The translations under genes and the position numbers were made by a program. This document shows, piece by piece, positions 55,818 to 64,000 of a stretch of 64,000 bases of DNA. The notes under the pieces are model-generated. The model saw only the letters and a list, made by a program, of their open reading frames with translations, did no database searches and was not told the DNA's origin. How positions within the stretch are numbered: position 1 is the stretch's first letter; every line of letters begins with the position of its first letter. Origin of the DNA: Nostoc sp. PCC 7107 (GTDB taxonomy: Bacteria; Cyanobacteriota; Cyanobacteriia; Cyanobacteriales; Nostocaceae); the NCBI RefSeq assembly GCF_000316625.1, contig NC_019676.1:1165001-1229000 (forward strand), given 5' to 3'.

Positions 55818-57254
55818 ATGCCAGTTGTAGCTAACGCAATCAAATTTGGTACAGATGGCTGGCGAGGCGTAATTGGTGAAGAATTCACCTTTGAACGTCT
55901 TGCTCTGGTAGCGCCAGTAGCCGCTAAAGTCTTATATGATAATTATTTCTCTACAGTTGGTAGCCGGACTATCATAGTCGGTTATGATCGCCGATTTATG
56001 GCGGAAGACTTCGCTCGTGCTGTTGCTGATGCTGTTACCGCCGTCGGATTTGATGTTTTGCTGAGTGAATCATTCGCCCCAACTCCGGCTTTTAGCTGGG
56101 CTGCTAAACAACTCAATGCGTTGGGGGCGTTAGTAATTACAGCTAGTCATAATCCTGGCTCATATTTAGGGTTAAAAGTCAAGGGATATTTTGGTGGTTC
56201 GGTATCACCAGAAGTTACCAAAGATATTGAAGCATCATTATCGCAAGGAGTCGAAAAAGCAGCTACTCCTGGGAAGTTAGAGAAGTTTGACCCCTGGCCT
56301 AGTTACACCGCAGGACTACAAGGTAAAGTTGATATTGCCAAAATCCGAGAAGCGATCGCCTCTGGTAAGCTGACAGTATTCGCTGATGTGATGCACGGTG
56401 CAGCAGCAGGCGGACTAGCAAGATTATTAGGTGATCAAGTTAAGGAAATCAACAGCAACCGTGACCCGCTATTTGGTGGCGGTGCGCCGGAACCATTACC
56501 AAAATATCTTTCTGGCTTATTTGAAGTTATTAAAAGTCACAAACAAACCAATCAATCTGGTTTAACTGTTGGTTTAGTATTTGATGGAGACTGCGATCGC
56601 ATTGCAGCAGTAGATCAAGACGCTAACTTCTTAAGTTCGCAGATATTAATCCCCATATTAATTGACCACTTAACTTTGCGACGTGGTTTTACGGGTGAAA
56701 TCATCAAAACAGTCAGTGGTTCTGATTTGATTCCTCTTGTAGCAGCACTCCACAATTTGTCATTGTTTGAAACACCAGTCGGTTACAAATATATTGCTGA
56801 TAGAATGTTAGTCTCCCAAGTATTACTGGGTGGCGAAGAATCTGGTGGTATCGGCTATGGAAGCCACATTCCCGAACGGGATGCGCTACTTTCTGCATTG
56901 TATGTATTAGAAGCAGTTGTCGAATCTGGGCAAGATTTGGGCGAATATTATTCCTACTTGCAACAACAAGTAGGCTTTAACTCTGCATACGATCGCATTG
57001 ATTTACCCTTAGCTAGTATGGAAGTGCGATCGCGTCTTTTACAACAACTGCAAACCCAACCCTTAACAGAAATTGCGGGTAAAGCAGTTATTGATTGTCA
57101 AACAATCGACGGTTATAAATTCCGCCTCGCAGACAAAAGTTGGTTAATGATTCGTTTCAGCGGTACTGAACCAGTTTTGCGCCTCTACTGCGAAGCCGCA
57201 ACAATCGAACAAGTACATCAAACCCTTGATTGGGCGAGACAGTGGGCAGGATAA
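55818..57254 (+). CDS. Phosphoglucomutase/phosphomannomutase family protein
   Basis: 478 aa alpha-D-phosphohexomutase. Start motif FGTDGWRGVIGEEFT, phosphoserine loop ITASHNP with Ser110, metal-binding FDGDCDRIA, sugar-specificity loop GEESGG and phosphate-binding RFSGTEPVLRLY are all intact. The GEESGG loop favours glucose/mannose phosphates over glucosamine phosphate. Probable roles are supply of glucose-1-P or mannose-1-P for glycogen and cell-surface sugars. Confidence 0.93.
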   Translation: MPVVANAIKFGTDGWRGVIGEEFTFERLALVAPVAAKVLYDNYFSTVGSRTIIVGYDRRFMAEDFARAVADAVTAVGFDVLLSESFAPTPAFSWAAKQLNALGALVITASHNPGSYLGLKVKGYFGGSVSPEVTKDIEASLSQGVEKAATPGKLEKFDPWPSYTAGLQGKVDIAKIREAIASGKLTVFADVMHGAAAGGLARLLGDQVKEINSNRDPLFGGGAPEPLPKYLSGLFEVIKSHKQTNQSGLTVGLVFDGDCDRIAAVDQDANFLSSQILIPILIDHLTLRRGFTGEIIKTVSGSDLIPLVAALHNLSLFETPVGYKYIADRMLVSQVLLGGEESGGIGYGSHIPERDALLSALYVLEAVVESGQDLGEYYSYLQQQVGFNSAYDRIDLPLASMEVRSRLLQQLQTQPLTEIAGKAVIDCQTIDGYKFRLADKSWLMIRFSGTEPVLRLYCEAATIEQVHQTLDWARQWAG

Positions 57255-57257
57255 TAT

Positions 57258-57325
57258 CAGTGAACAGTTATCAGTTGTCAGTTATCACATTTAATTGTTA
57301 ACTGTTAACTGTTAACTGTTCACTG
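57258..57325. repeat. Inverted repeat with TTAACTG tandem units
   Basis: CAGTGAACAGTTA (57258-57270) pairs with TAACTGTTCACTG (57313-57325); between them are tandem GTTAACT heptamers. It lies in the 75-bp gap between the mutase and rdgB genes. Confidence 0.75.
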
Positions 57326-57329
57326 AAAT

Positions 57330-57914
57330 ATGACTAAATTACTCGTAGTCGCTACAAGCAATGCAGGTAAGTTGCGGGAAATGCAAGCTTATCTGGCTGA
57401 TTCTGGCTGGGAATTAACACTTAAACCAGAAGAACTAGAAGTTGAAGAAACAGGCGAAACCTTTGCAGCTAACGCTTGTTTAAAAGCCTCCGAAGTTGCT
57501 AAAGCTACAGGACAATGGGCGATCGCTGATGATTCTGGCTTAGAGGTAGACGCTTTGAATGGTGTACCAGGCGTATATTCGGCGCGTTATGGCAAAACCG
57601 ACGCAGAGCGAATTTCGCGGTTATTAACAGAACTAGGTGATGAAAGTAACAGACAAGCACAATTTGCCTGTGCAGTTGCGATCGCCCGTCCTGATGGTGA
57701 AATAGTTTTACAATGCGAAGGGATTTGTCGTGGTGAAATTCTTTATGCACCCCGTGGTGATGGTGGTTTCGGCTATGATCCTGTGTTCTACGTTCGCGAA
57801 AAGCAATTAACCTTTGCCCAAATGTCCCCAGAGGTAAAAAAATCAGTTAGCCATCGTGGTAAAGCCTTTGCAGCGTTGATACCACAACTGAGTACAATAC
57901 TGAGTGCTGAGTAA
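57330..57914 (+). CDS. rdgB: dITP/XTP pyrophosphatase (RdgB/HAM1)
   Basis: 194 aa. Hydrolyses non-canonical purine nucleotides (dITP, XTP) to monophosphates, protecting DNA from their incorporation. Family blocks LVVATSNAGKLREM, ADDSGLEVDALNGVPGVYSAR, GDGGFGYDPVFY and SHRGKAF are intact. Normal length; follows the mutase gene on the same strand. Confidence 0.95.
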   Translation: MTKLLVVATSNAGKLREMQAYLADSGWELTLKPEELEVEETGETFAANACLKASEVAKATGQWAIADDSGLEVDALNGVPGVYSARYGKTDAERISRLLTELGDESNRQAQFACAVAIARPDGEIVLQCEGICRGEILYAPRGDGGFGYDPVFYVREKQLTFAQMSPEVKKSVSHRGKAFAALIPQLSTILSAE

Positions 57915-57967
57915 AGTTTCTCATTCCTTATTTTTATAGACGTAGCAATTACCATTCACAAATTACT

Positions 57968-58438
57968 ATGACTATTGCGATCGCACTCAATACAGACTCG
58001 ATTAACACCTTAGATTTATCCCCCGCTTTAACAGTAATTGAACCACTGCTGCAAGAGGGAGTCGCTGCCTATGAACAGCAATTAAGCTTTGATATTGATT
58101 ATCCTCTCGAAGCTGGAGATCCCCGCGAACTTTCCGAAATTCCAGAGTTGCGGCTGTGGTTTATTCGCCTAGATGCTAAATATCCCTGGCTACCTTTTTT
58201 ACTAGATTGGAAAGCCGGAGAATTAGCCCGTTACACCGCCATGCTTGTACCACACCAATTTAGTACTAAAGAAGGCATTCAATATAATCCTGAAGCATTA
58301 GAAATATTTTTAATGCACAAAATATTTGTTTTAACTAATTGGTTAAAACAACAAGAAATACCCAGTTCAGCGCGGCTCAAATCTATGGCGCAAACTCTGG
58401 GTTATGAATTAGATGATGGTTTTTTTGAGATGTTTTAA
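57968..58438 (+). CDS. CRR6-like NDH-1 assembly factor
   Basis: 156 aa soluble protein. The block GDPRELSEIPELRLWFIRLDAKYPWLP followed by DWKAGELARYTAMLVPHQF, given here in part, is the signature of the CRR6 family. CRR6 in plants and its cyanobacterial homologues mature NdhI, the ferredoxin-side iron-sulphur subunit of photosynthetic NDH-1. Length as in the family. Start ATG 57968 is preceded by weak ribosome signals. Confidence 0.88.
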   Translation: MTIAIALNTDSINTLDLSPALTVIEPLLQEGVAAYEQQLSFDIDYPLEAGDPRELSEIPELRLWFIRLDAKYPWLPFLLDWKAGELARYTAMLVPHQFSTKEGIQYNPEALEIFLMHKIFVLTNWLKQQEIPSSARLKSMAQTLGYELDDGFFEMF

Positions 58439-58444
58439 ATAATA

Positions 58445-58478
58445 GTTTACAGGCGAATTTTGCTGTTCGCTTGTAAAC
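58445..58478 (+). terminator. Terminator after the CRR6-like gene
   Basis: 13-bp stem with one mismatch, GTTTACA-G-GCGAA (58445-58457) / TTCGC-T-TGTAAAC (58466-58478), 6 bp after the stop codon and followed by T-rich DNA. Confidence 0.7.
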
Positions 58479-58518
58479 ATAAGATTATTTTATTTACCAT
58501 TTAAAATAGCAAAAATGA

Positions 58519-59439
58519 ATGACTCGATTTATTCATGACCAATTTGCCAAAGACTATCTAGAAGAACTCCTGAAAACTTATGGGACAGTAGAAGCACCCC
58601 GGAGAGTAGCTGGAGAAGTTCGAGAAATTGATGTTTTGTTTTCTCCAGCAATACAACAGAACTCAAACTTAGAATTACTGGGACTATTAGGAAAATTTGC
58701 TACTACTCCTGCTCTTTTTGAACCTTTTCGTAATGCAGCATCAAAAGAAGAAATTTGTGATTGCCTTTTGAAACTACTAGAAGTGAGAGGAGAAATCCAA
58801 AGAGAAGCAAACCGCAATAAAACCCCAATTCAAGAATCGCAAATTCCCAAATTATGGATTCTTACACCAACAGCATCTACATCACTACTATCAGGCTTTG
58901 GTGCTACTCAACAATTAGAATGGTTGACAGGAGTACATTTTTTCCCAGAGTATTTGCGAACAGCGATTGTTGCTATTCATCAATTACCACGTACTCAAGA
59001 AACTCTATGGTTAAGGATTCTTGGTCGAGGAAAAGTGCAGAAACAAGCAATTGATGAATTAGAAACGCTACCATCAAATCATCCATTTCGTAGAGCAACG
59101 TTAGAATTGCTGTATAACTTGCAGCAAAACTTGGTAATATCCCCCACTCCAGAAGAAGATGATAGGGAATTAATTATGCGACTGACACCGTTGTATCAAC
59201 AAGATAAAGAACAAGTTAGACAAGAAGGCCGACAAGAAGGCCGACAAGAAGGCCGACAAGAGGGAATTAAACAAGGAGAACGCCTTGTTGTAGAAAATTT
59301 ACTACAAGTGCGCTTTGGCTCAGTAGACGATGATTTGCAAGCAATTATTGAACAAATATTAGCGCTACCACCAGCCGAATTCACTCCTTTACTTATGCAA
59401 TTATCACGAGAGGAATTAATTGCAAGATTTAGTAGATAA
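58519..59439 (+). CDS. Rpn-like/DUF4351-type protein with QEGR repeats
   Basis: 306 aa. The N-terminus has FIHDQFAKDYLEELLKTYG and EVREIDVLFSPA, the usual opening of the large cyanobacterial family of PD-(D/E)XK (Rpn/DUF4351) proteins. A charged helix with a QEGRQEGRQEGRQEG tract (encoded by tandem 12-bp units at about 59220-59262) joins it to a C-terminal helical domain (VVENLLQVRFGSVDDDLQAI and PPAEFTPLLMQLSREEL), as in DUF4351. The function of the family is poorly known; members may be mobile-element-related nucleases. Confidence 0.75.
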   Translation: MTRFIHDQFAKDYLEELLKTYGTVEAPRRVAGEVREIDVLFSPAIQQNSNLELLGLLGKFATTPALFEPFRNAASKEEICDCLLKLLEVRGEIQREANRNKTPIQESQIPKLWILTPTASTSLLSGFGATQQLEWLTGVHFFPEYLRTAIVAIHQLPRTQETLWLRILGRGKVQKQAIDELETLPSNHPFRRATLELLYNLQQNLVISPTPEEDDRELIMRLTPLYQQDKEQVRQEGRQEGRQEGRQEGIKQGERLVVENLLQVRFGSVDDDLQAIIEQILALPPAEFTPLLMQLSREELIARFSR

Positions 59440-59451
59440 TTTTGATAAATA

Positions 59452-59500
59452 AAAATGGTGTGGTGCTGACACTGGTTAGTCAGTTTCACCACACCATTTT
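59452..59500 (+). terminator. Strong two-tier terminator hairpin
   Basis: 14-bp perfect stem AAAATGGTGTGGTG (59452-59465) / CACCACACCATTTT (59487-59500) enclosing a second 5-bp stem CTGAC/GTCAG, followed by ATTTTG. Ends the 58519-59439 gene; it also faces the convergent glycosyltransferase gene. Confidence 0.85.
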
Positions 59501-59606
59501 ATTTTGTAGAATTGCTGATGATAGCAATAAAAATAACGATCGCAACAAACAAATTTACAGAACTCAGACTTAGAAGAAGATTCCCAATCTAAAATTCAAA
59601 ATTGGA

Positions 59607-60566
59607 TTAGCCGCCCCAAATTTTTTCAGAAACTGTTGTAGGCGAAATATCTGCCACTTTCCCAGTCGGGGATTTAATGGCGAGGAATTTTTCACTTTTT
59701 GGTAACAACTTCCCTGGATCTGAGGAGCCAAGTATAGCGATGGTATAAGTTTGGGCTGCAATACTCAACTGTAATGCGGCACTTTCGGTAGACAGCATCA
59801 AGTTTGCACCTGCAATCATGGCTGTCAACTTACCTGCATTATCAGGCGATGTCACCTTAATTTGTGGACAGGATGCTCGGAGCAATCGCACAAATGTTTC
59901 ATCATCTGCACCTTGAATCACAACTACAGGCATATCTGGCTGCTTCAGATGAAACTCTTGAATAATCTGCTGCCAATTTTCAACAGGATAGATTTTATCA
60001 GCATCTTTAGCTCGCAAGGCTGAGTCAACACCTCCATAAATCAAGACGTAGCCTGTTTCATTCACCCCCAGACGTTTTTGTTCAATTTGTGACCATTCAA
60101 TATCTGGTTTTGGGACATTTACTGCTAACTCTGGCAAAGGTGTGGTCAGACCTAATGGTTTGAGCAATTCGTGATACGCCGCCGCTACGTATTGGGATGG
60201 ATTAAACGGCACGGTATGAGTCAGAAAAGCTGCTCCTTTGCCTTTAAAGCCAACACGCATGGGAATCCCCGTTAACCAGAGCATCAGTCCCACTAACCAG
60301 CTTTGCCCAAAAGCAATGGCGACATCATACTCGCGATCGCGAATTGTGCCTACCAAGTTACTCCAATCTGCTAGACTGTTACGATCTTTATAATCAAAGG
60401 TCAGTACCTCGTGAACAGACTTGCTCACCCGGTAGGCAGCCTTTGACTGGGGTTCCGTAACGACATCTATTTTCGCGTTGGGATAACAACGCTTCAAATC
60501 ATCTAGAGTCGGAAAGAAGAGAATTTGGTCGCCAATTCCGCCAGGTACAAGGGCTACTACTCGCAT
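59607..60566 (-). CDS. Glycosyltransferase family 9 protein
   Basis: 319 aa with the GT9 (ADP-heptose:LPS heptosyltransferase-like) layout: N-terminal VALVPGGIGDQILFFPTLDDLK, a central linker and the C-terminal nucleotide-sugar site with GADDETFVRLL, SPDNAGKLTAMIAGANLMLSTE-like residues and ILGSSDPGKLLP. Cyanobacterial GT9 proteins probably build cell-surface glycans; donor and acceptor unknown. Cytoplasmic or peripheral membrane protein. Confidence 0.88.
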   Translation of the reverse strand: MRVVALVPGGIGDQILFFPTLDDLKRCYPNAKIDVVTEPQSKAAYRVSKSVHEVLTFDYKDRNSLADWSNLVGTIRDREYDVAIAFGQSWLVGLMLWLTGIPMRVGFKGKGAAFLTHTVPFNPSQYVAAAYHELLKPLGLTTPLPELAVNVPKPDIEWSQIEQKRLGVNETGYVLIYGGVDSALRAKDADKIYPVENWQQIIQEFHLKQPDMPVVVIQGADDETFVRLLRASCPQIKVTSPDNAGKLTAMIAGANLMLSTESAALQLSIAAQTYTIAILGSSDPGKLLPKSEKFLAIKSPTGKVADISPTTVSEKIWGG

Positions 60567-60707
60567 AATAATTATTGACGCTTACTCGCTCCTTATTTTA
60601 GGGGAATATAGGTATTAGGAAGTATGAAGTCTGAAGTGTAATATCAATGTTATTTCAACCTTTAGTCTTTAGCCTCCATAAGTGCCGTTTTGCGATTGAG
60701 GACGCTT

Positions 60708-61400
60708 GTGTATTTATTAATTCCTGCTGCTGGTGTCGGCAAAAGAATGGGTAGTAACCGGAATAAACTTTTACTTGAGGTACACTCAAAAACTATTATT
60801 GCTTGGACTCTGTTAGCGGCTGAAGCGGCGAGTTCTATCAGATGGATGGGAATTATTTCTCAACCTAGTGATTGGTCTGATTTTAAGAACATCATCGCTG
60901 ATTTGCCTCTAACTAAACCTGTGGAATTTATTATTGGTGGTGCGACGCGTCAAGAGTCGGTTTACAACGGGTTGCAAGCATTACCACCAGAGGCAGAGCA
61001 AGTACTAATTCACGACGGTGCAAGATGTTTAGCTACACCAAATTTACTTAACGCTTGTGCCGAAGCAATTCGCTATTGTAGTGGTTTAATTGCGGCTATA
61101 CCTGTGAAAGACACAATTAAAGTTGTTGATCAAAGTGGCATAATTCAAAGTACCCCTGACCGAAAGTATTTGTGGGCTGCACAAACTCCCCAAGGATTTA
61201 ATGTCCAGTTATTGAAGCAGTGCCACGCTGAAGGGATTCTTCAAGGCTGGGAAGTGACAGACGATGCGGCTTTATTTGAAAAGTGCGGTATAGAAGTTCG
61301 CATTGTGGAAGGTGAGGAGACAAATTTAAAAGTTACCACGCCCCAAGATTTAGCGATCGCAGAATTTATCCTCAGTCATCGAGAAAAAGCTAGGGGCTAG
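60708..61400 (+). CDS. ispD: 2-C-methyl-D-erythritol 4-phosphate cytidylyltransferase
   Basis: 230 aa from GTG 60708, chosen because GAGGA lies 5 bp upstream and because orthologues begin with YLLIPAAG; a TTG six codons earlier is in frame. Third step of the non-mevalonate isoprenoid pathway: CTP + MEP to CDP-ME. Nucleotide-binding PAAGVGKRMGSNRNKLLL, VLIHDGARC, and the AAQTPQGFNVQLL and EGEETNLKVTTPQDLAIAE blocks are complete. Confidence 0.94.
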   Translation: MYLLIPAAGVGKRMGSNRNKLLLEVHSKTIIAWTLLAAEAASSIRWMGIISQPSDWSDFKNIIADLPLTKPVEFIIGGATRQESVYNGLQALPPEAEQVLIHDGARCLATPNLLNACAEAIRYCSGLIAAIPVKDTIKVVDQSGIIQSTPDRKYLWAAQTPQGFNVQLLKQCHAEGILQGWEVTDDAALFEKCGIEVRIVEGEETNLKVTTPQDLAIAEFILSHREKARG

Positions 61401-61499
61401 TACTTTTTTTGACTCACAACTTTGAATAATTACGAATCATGAAGCTCTTTCTCGCATTTTGCAACAAAATCTAGTATAATCCCACACACTTGTTCATTG

Positions 61500-61585
61500 T
61501 CCGTTATTAGTCATCCGTTGTCAGTAAAAAGTAACAAATGACTAATGACTAATGACTATTGACAAATGACTATTGACTAAAATCA
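61500..61585. repeat. Tandem AATGACT-type heptamer repeats
   Basis: Units AATGACT/AATGACTATTGAC occur repeatedly just before scpB, with the inverse TTAGTCATCCGTTGTCAG to their left, forming an imperfect hairpin. Typical STRR-like DNA of Nostocales. Confidence 0.7.
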
Positions 61586-61586
61586 A

Positions 61587-62141
61587 ATGAAAACAGCTAC
61601 CGCGACCAAGACAGCGACTAAGATAGAAGCCATTCTCTACTTGAAAGGTAAACCCTTATCCCTCAGCGAAATAGCCGAGTATGCCGCTTGCGATCGCGCC
61701 ACTGCCCAAGAAGGCATAATTGAACTTATCGACAACTACGCCCGCAGAGATAGTGCTTTAGAAGTGGTGGAAACCACAGATGGTTATAGCCTACAACTGA
61801 GGTCTGATTTTCAAGATTTAGTACAAACACTGATTCCGGTAGAATTGGGAGTAGGCGCATTGCGGACATTAGCTGCGATCGCTCTTAATAGTCCCATCCT
61901 ACAAAGTGATTTAATTAACCTCCGTGGTTCAGGAGTTTACCAACACGTTCCTGAATTAGTCGAACTAGGTTTTGTCAAAAAACGCCGAGATAACGAATCG
62001 CGTTCTTACTCCCTACAAATAACACCAAAGTTTCATCAGTACTTCCAAATCGAGCAACTTCCTCAACCATTTGATACTAAAGAACAGCAACTAGAATTAG
62101 ACCTAACTATTGAAGATGAGTTAGAAGATGTGAGGGAATAG
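61587..62141 (+). CDS. scpB: Segregation and condensation protein B
   Basis: 184 aa. Two winged-helix domains: IEAILYLKGKPLSLSEIAEYA at the N-terminus, and the second with ALRTLAAIALNSPILQSDLINLRGSGVYQHVPELVELGFVKKR, given in pieces here. ScpB is the kite-type subunit of the bacterial condensin SMC-ScpAB, required for chromosome organisation and segregation. scpA and smc are not in the window. Normal length and ATG start. Confidence 0.92.
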   Translation: MKTATATKTATKIEAILYLKGKPLSLSEIAEYAACDRATAQEGIIELIDNYARRDSALEVVETTDGYSLQLRSDFQDLVQTLIPVELGVGALRTLAAIALNSPILQSDLINLRGSGVYQHVPELVELGFVKKRRDNESRSYSLQITPKFHQYFQIEQLPQPFDTKEQQLELDLTIEDELEDVRE

Positions 62142-62207
62142 AGGCTAGAAAAGAGATTTTTCCTGTTGAGCTTTGAGTCTTTCCATGAATAGCTGAAGTT
62201 GATTTTT

Positions 62208-62993
62208 ATGAAGTGCAGAATTGTCACAAAATCTTTAATTGGAGTTTTATTTCCAACATTATTGTTGTGGATGAATACAACCACTGCTCAGTCGCAGTCT
62301 ATATCTGTAGAGCAAAAGATAGATAGCACAAAAATAGTACCAGGAGAGCCAATCAAGTATCAACACTTTGGCAATGGAAAACGGATGAGGCGCATACCAG
62401 GGAAAGCAGGAAGCACTTGTTTGCGAGGCAGAGGTAAAAATCATCTGACTGTTTTAGTGCCAGAAAATAATCCTATATTGACTACTGTTGAACAACCAAA
62501 ATTATTTTTCTATCTTCCCAAAACTGCCAAAACCTCTGTACTAGGATTTGAGTTTTTTGTAGAAGATGCCGCTCAAAAAGTAATTTATCAAAAAAAGTAT
62601 AAGGTTAATCAGAAACCGGGAATTTTTAGCCTTAATTTACCTGCTAATAAAAATCAGCGATTACTCGAAGTTAGTCAGGAATATAATTGGTATTTAACAG
62701 TTATTTGTAATCGCGCAGATCGTTCTCTTGATCTCGTTGTGGGTGGAATTATCAAACAAATTGTCCCTGACAAAGAGTTGACGAATAAGTTAAAGAAAGC
62801 TTTGCCAAGAGAACGTGCGGCTTTATATGCAGCCAATGGCATTTGGTACGATAGTTTGGCTATCCTCGCGCAGTTGCGCCGTCAGCGTCCAAATGATGCT
62901 GCTTTGCAAAGAGATTGGCAAAGTCTTTTAGAGTCAGTCAAATTAGCAAATATCGTCCCAGAGCCTTTATTGGGTGAGTTAGAAATTGAGTGA
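62208..62993 (+). CDS. Exported DUF928 protein, copy 1
   Basis: 261 aa from ATG 62208; an upstream in-frame non-ATG codon adds three residues only. Signal peptide about 1-30 (ending TTAQSQ). DUF928 blocks: GKRMRRIPG, TVLVPENNPILTTVE, PKLFFYLPKTAKTSVLGFEFF and the end DSLAILAQLRRQRPNDAALQ. Exported cyanobacterial protein of unknown role; family members often sit near CHASE2 or TPR genes. Directly followed by a paralogue, 47 bp away. Confidence 0.88.
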   Translation: MKCRIVTKSLIGVLFPTLLLWMNTTTAQSQSISVEQKIDSTKIVPGEPIKYQHFGNGKRMRRIPGKAGSTCLRGRGKNHLTVLVPENNPILTTVEQPKLFFYLPKTAKTSVLGFEFFVEDAAQKVIYQKKYKVNQKPGIFSLNLPANKNQRLLEVSQEYNWYLTVICNRADRSLDLVVGGIIKQIVPDKELTNKLKKALPRERAALYAANGIWYDSLAILAQLRRQRPNDAALQRDWQSLLESVKLANIVPEPLLGELEIE

Positions 62994-63040
62994 AAACATT
63001 TTTTAGTGGCATTTCATAAAGGGCGTTGTGAAAAATCCTG

Positions 63041-63835
63041 ATGAAGTACAGAATTATTAAAAAATCTCTAATTGGAATTTTATTTTTAACATTATTGTTT
63101 TGGATGAATGCAACCACCGCTCAGTCACAATCTATGCCTGTAGAGCAAAACATAGATAGCATAAAAATAGAACCAGGAGCGCCCATCAAATATCAACACT
63201 TTGGCAACGGAAAGCGGATGAGGCGGATACCAGGAGGAGTAAGAGTGTATTGTTTGTTAGGCAGAGATAAAAATAATTTTACTGTGTTAGTCCCAGAAAA
63301 TAATCCTGTACTGACTACAGTTGAGGGTCCCAAACTATTTTTCTATATTCCCAAAACTGCCAAAACCACTGTACAAGGATTTGAGTTTTTTGTAAAAGAT
63401 GCTGCTCAAAAAGTAATTTATCAGCAAAAATATAAAGTTAATCAGCAACCAGGAATTTTTAGCATTGATATACCTGCTGATAAAAATCAGCCATTACTTG
63501 AAGCTGGTCAAGAGTATCATTGGTATTTAGGCGTGATTTGTCAACCTCAAGACCGCGCTCGTGATCAAGTTGTAGGTGGAACTATCAAACAAATTGTCCC
63601 TGACAAAGAGTTGACTAATAAGTTAAAAAAAGCTTCGCCAAGAGAACGTGCGGCTCTCTATGCAACTTCCGGTATTTGGTACGATAGTCTGGCTATCCTC
63701 GCACAGTTACGTCGTCAACGTCCAAATGATGCTGCTTTACAAACAGATTGGCAAAGTCTTTTAGAGTCAGTCAAATTAGCAAATATTGTCCCAGAGCCTT
63801 TAGTGGGTGAGTTAGAAGTAGATACAACAAAATAA
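63041..63835 (+). CDS. Exported DUF928 protein, copy 2
   Basis: 264 aa paralogue of the preceding product, with long identical stretches (KYQHFGNGKRMRRIPG; DKELTNKLKKA-PRERAALYA; SLLESVKLANIVPEPL). Signal peptide about 1-30. The copies differ mostly in the centre and have the same domain order, so the pair arose by tandem duplication. Two or three Cys (e.g. VYCLLGR, VICQPQ) are shared. Same unknown function. Confidence 0.88.
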   Translation: MKYRIIKKSLIGILFLTLLFWMNATTAQSQSMPVEQNIDSIKIEPGAPIKYQHFGNGKRMRRIPGGVRVYCLLGRDKNNFTVLVPENNPVLTTVEGPKLFFYIPKTAKTTVQGFEFFVKDAAQKVIYQQKYKVNQQPGIFSIDIPADKNQPLLEAGQEYHWYLGVICQPQDRARDQVVGGTIKQIVPDKELTNKLKKASPRERAALYATSGIWYDSLAILAQLRRQRPNDAALQTDWQSLLESVKLANIVPEPLVGELEVDTTK

Positions 63836-63842
63836 TCTAGGT

Positions 63843-63917
63843 GTAGGTTGGGTGGAGGAACTGAAACCAACATTCTCAAGAATTTGTTGGGTTACGCTCT
63901 TGCTACACCCAACCTAC
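63843..63917. repeat. Palindromic GTAGGTTGGGTG repeat
   Basis: GTAGGTTGGGTG (63843-63854) and its exact complement (63906-63917) surround GAAACCAACATT and TTTGTTGGGTTAC, giving a nested hairpin after the DUF928 genes. Related to the GAAACCCAACA dyad at 15811-15844. May end transcription of the pair. The rest of the window to 64000 shows no gene. Confidence 0.75.
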
Positions 63918-64000
63918 TATTCTCTTAACTGAACCGTATTGTCCTTTAAGGTAGATATAAAACCCATACCTGTGGAAAAGACGCTACTCTTGTACTATGG

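Overview
The window is chromosomal DNA from a filamentous, probably heterocyst-forming cyanobacterium of the Nostoc/Anabaena kind. The evidence is: genes for oxygenic photosynthesis (petN, psaK, psb34, a CRR6-type NDH-1 assembly factor), a nitrogenase iron-protein gene, both enzymes of the cyanobacterial alkane pathway, a cyanobacteriochrome-type kinase, very many GCGATCGC (HIP1) octamers, and the short AT-rich tandem repeats typical of Nostocales intergenic DNA. No phylogenetic computation was possible, so the genus is an inference.

Layout. 1-10 kb: the end of a membrane protein, tRNA-Gln, two large Wzc/GumC-type polysaccharide co-polymerases (2066-4285 and 7699-9876) enclosing two conserved hypotheticals and a SpoIID/LytB protein; this looks like envelope and exopolysaccharide control. 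10.7-12 kb: a 382-bp TA-flanked miniature element (copy A) abutting a membrane-protein gene, then petN and a 53-aa companion. 12.7-24 kb: a four-GAF cyanobacteriochrome histidine kinase, psb34 with a consensus promoter, several secreted or lipoprotein hypotheticals, a methyltransferase, a PotD-like solute-binding lipoprotein and a dienelactone-hydrolase-like enzyme. 24.4-30.9 kb: a solitary nifH (nifH2/vnfH-like, no nifDK nearby), a DUF1400 protein, a WGR/beta-propeller protein, a tspO-htrA pair, a frameshifted CAP-domain gene and psaK. 31-36.6 kb: trpF, folE, then an SDR, accA, aar and ado on the minus strand; the last two make alkanes from acyl-ACP. 36.9-42.5 kb: an isolated MalG-type permease, repeats, and copy B of the miniature element split by a decayed IS110-family insertion; then pyrE. 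42.6-50.4 kb: tRNA-Ile2, a CNNM/CorC-type transporter, queC, a Gfo/Idh oxidoreductase, a DedA protein and a chromosomal ParM/ParR-like pair. 50.6-55.7 kb is the most accessory-looking part: a STAND NTPase with nine nearly identical 126-bp TPR units, a VapBC module flanked by similar direct repeats, an Rpn-like nuclease and a small gene broken by a short repeat. 55.8-63.9 kb: housekeeping genes (phosphohexomutase, rdgB, crr6, a GT9 glycosyltransferase, ispD, scpB) and a tandem pair of DUF928 proteins.

The most notable signals are: (i) comparison of the empty (10.7 kb) and filled (39.8 kb) copies of the 382-bp element, which defines an IS110 insertion as 985 bp with a shared CAAG at the junctions; its upstream non-coding segment carries a hairpin loop identical to the target core, as expected for a bridge RNA; (ii) the chromosomal ParMR-like actin pair; (iii) the DXCF-type bilin-binding site in the soluble kinase; (iv) the STAND/TA accessory stretch. 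No CRISPR array, rRNA operon or prophage was seen.
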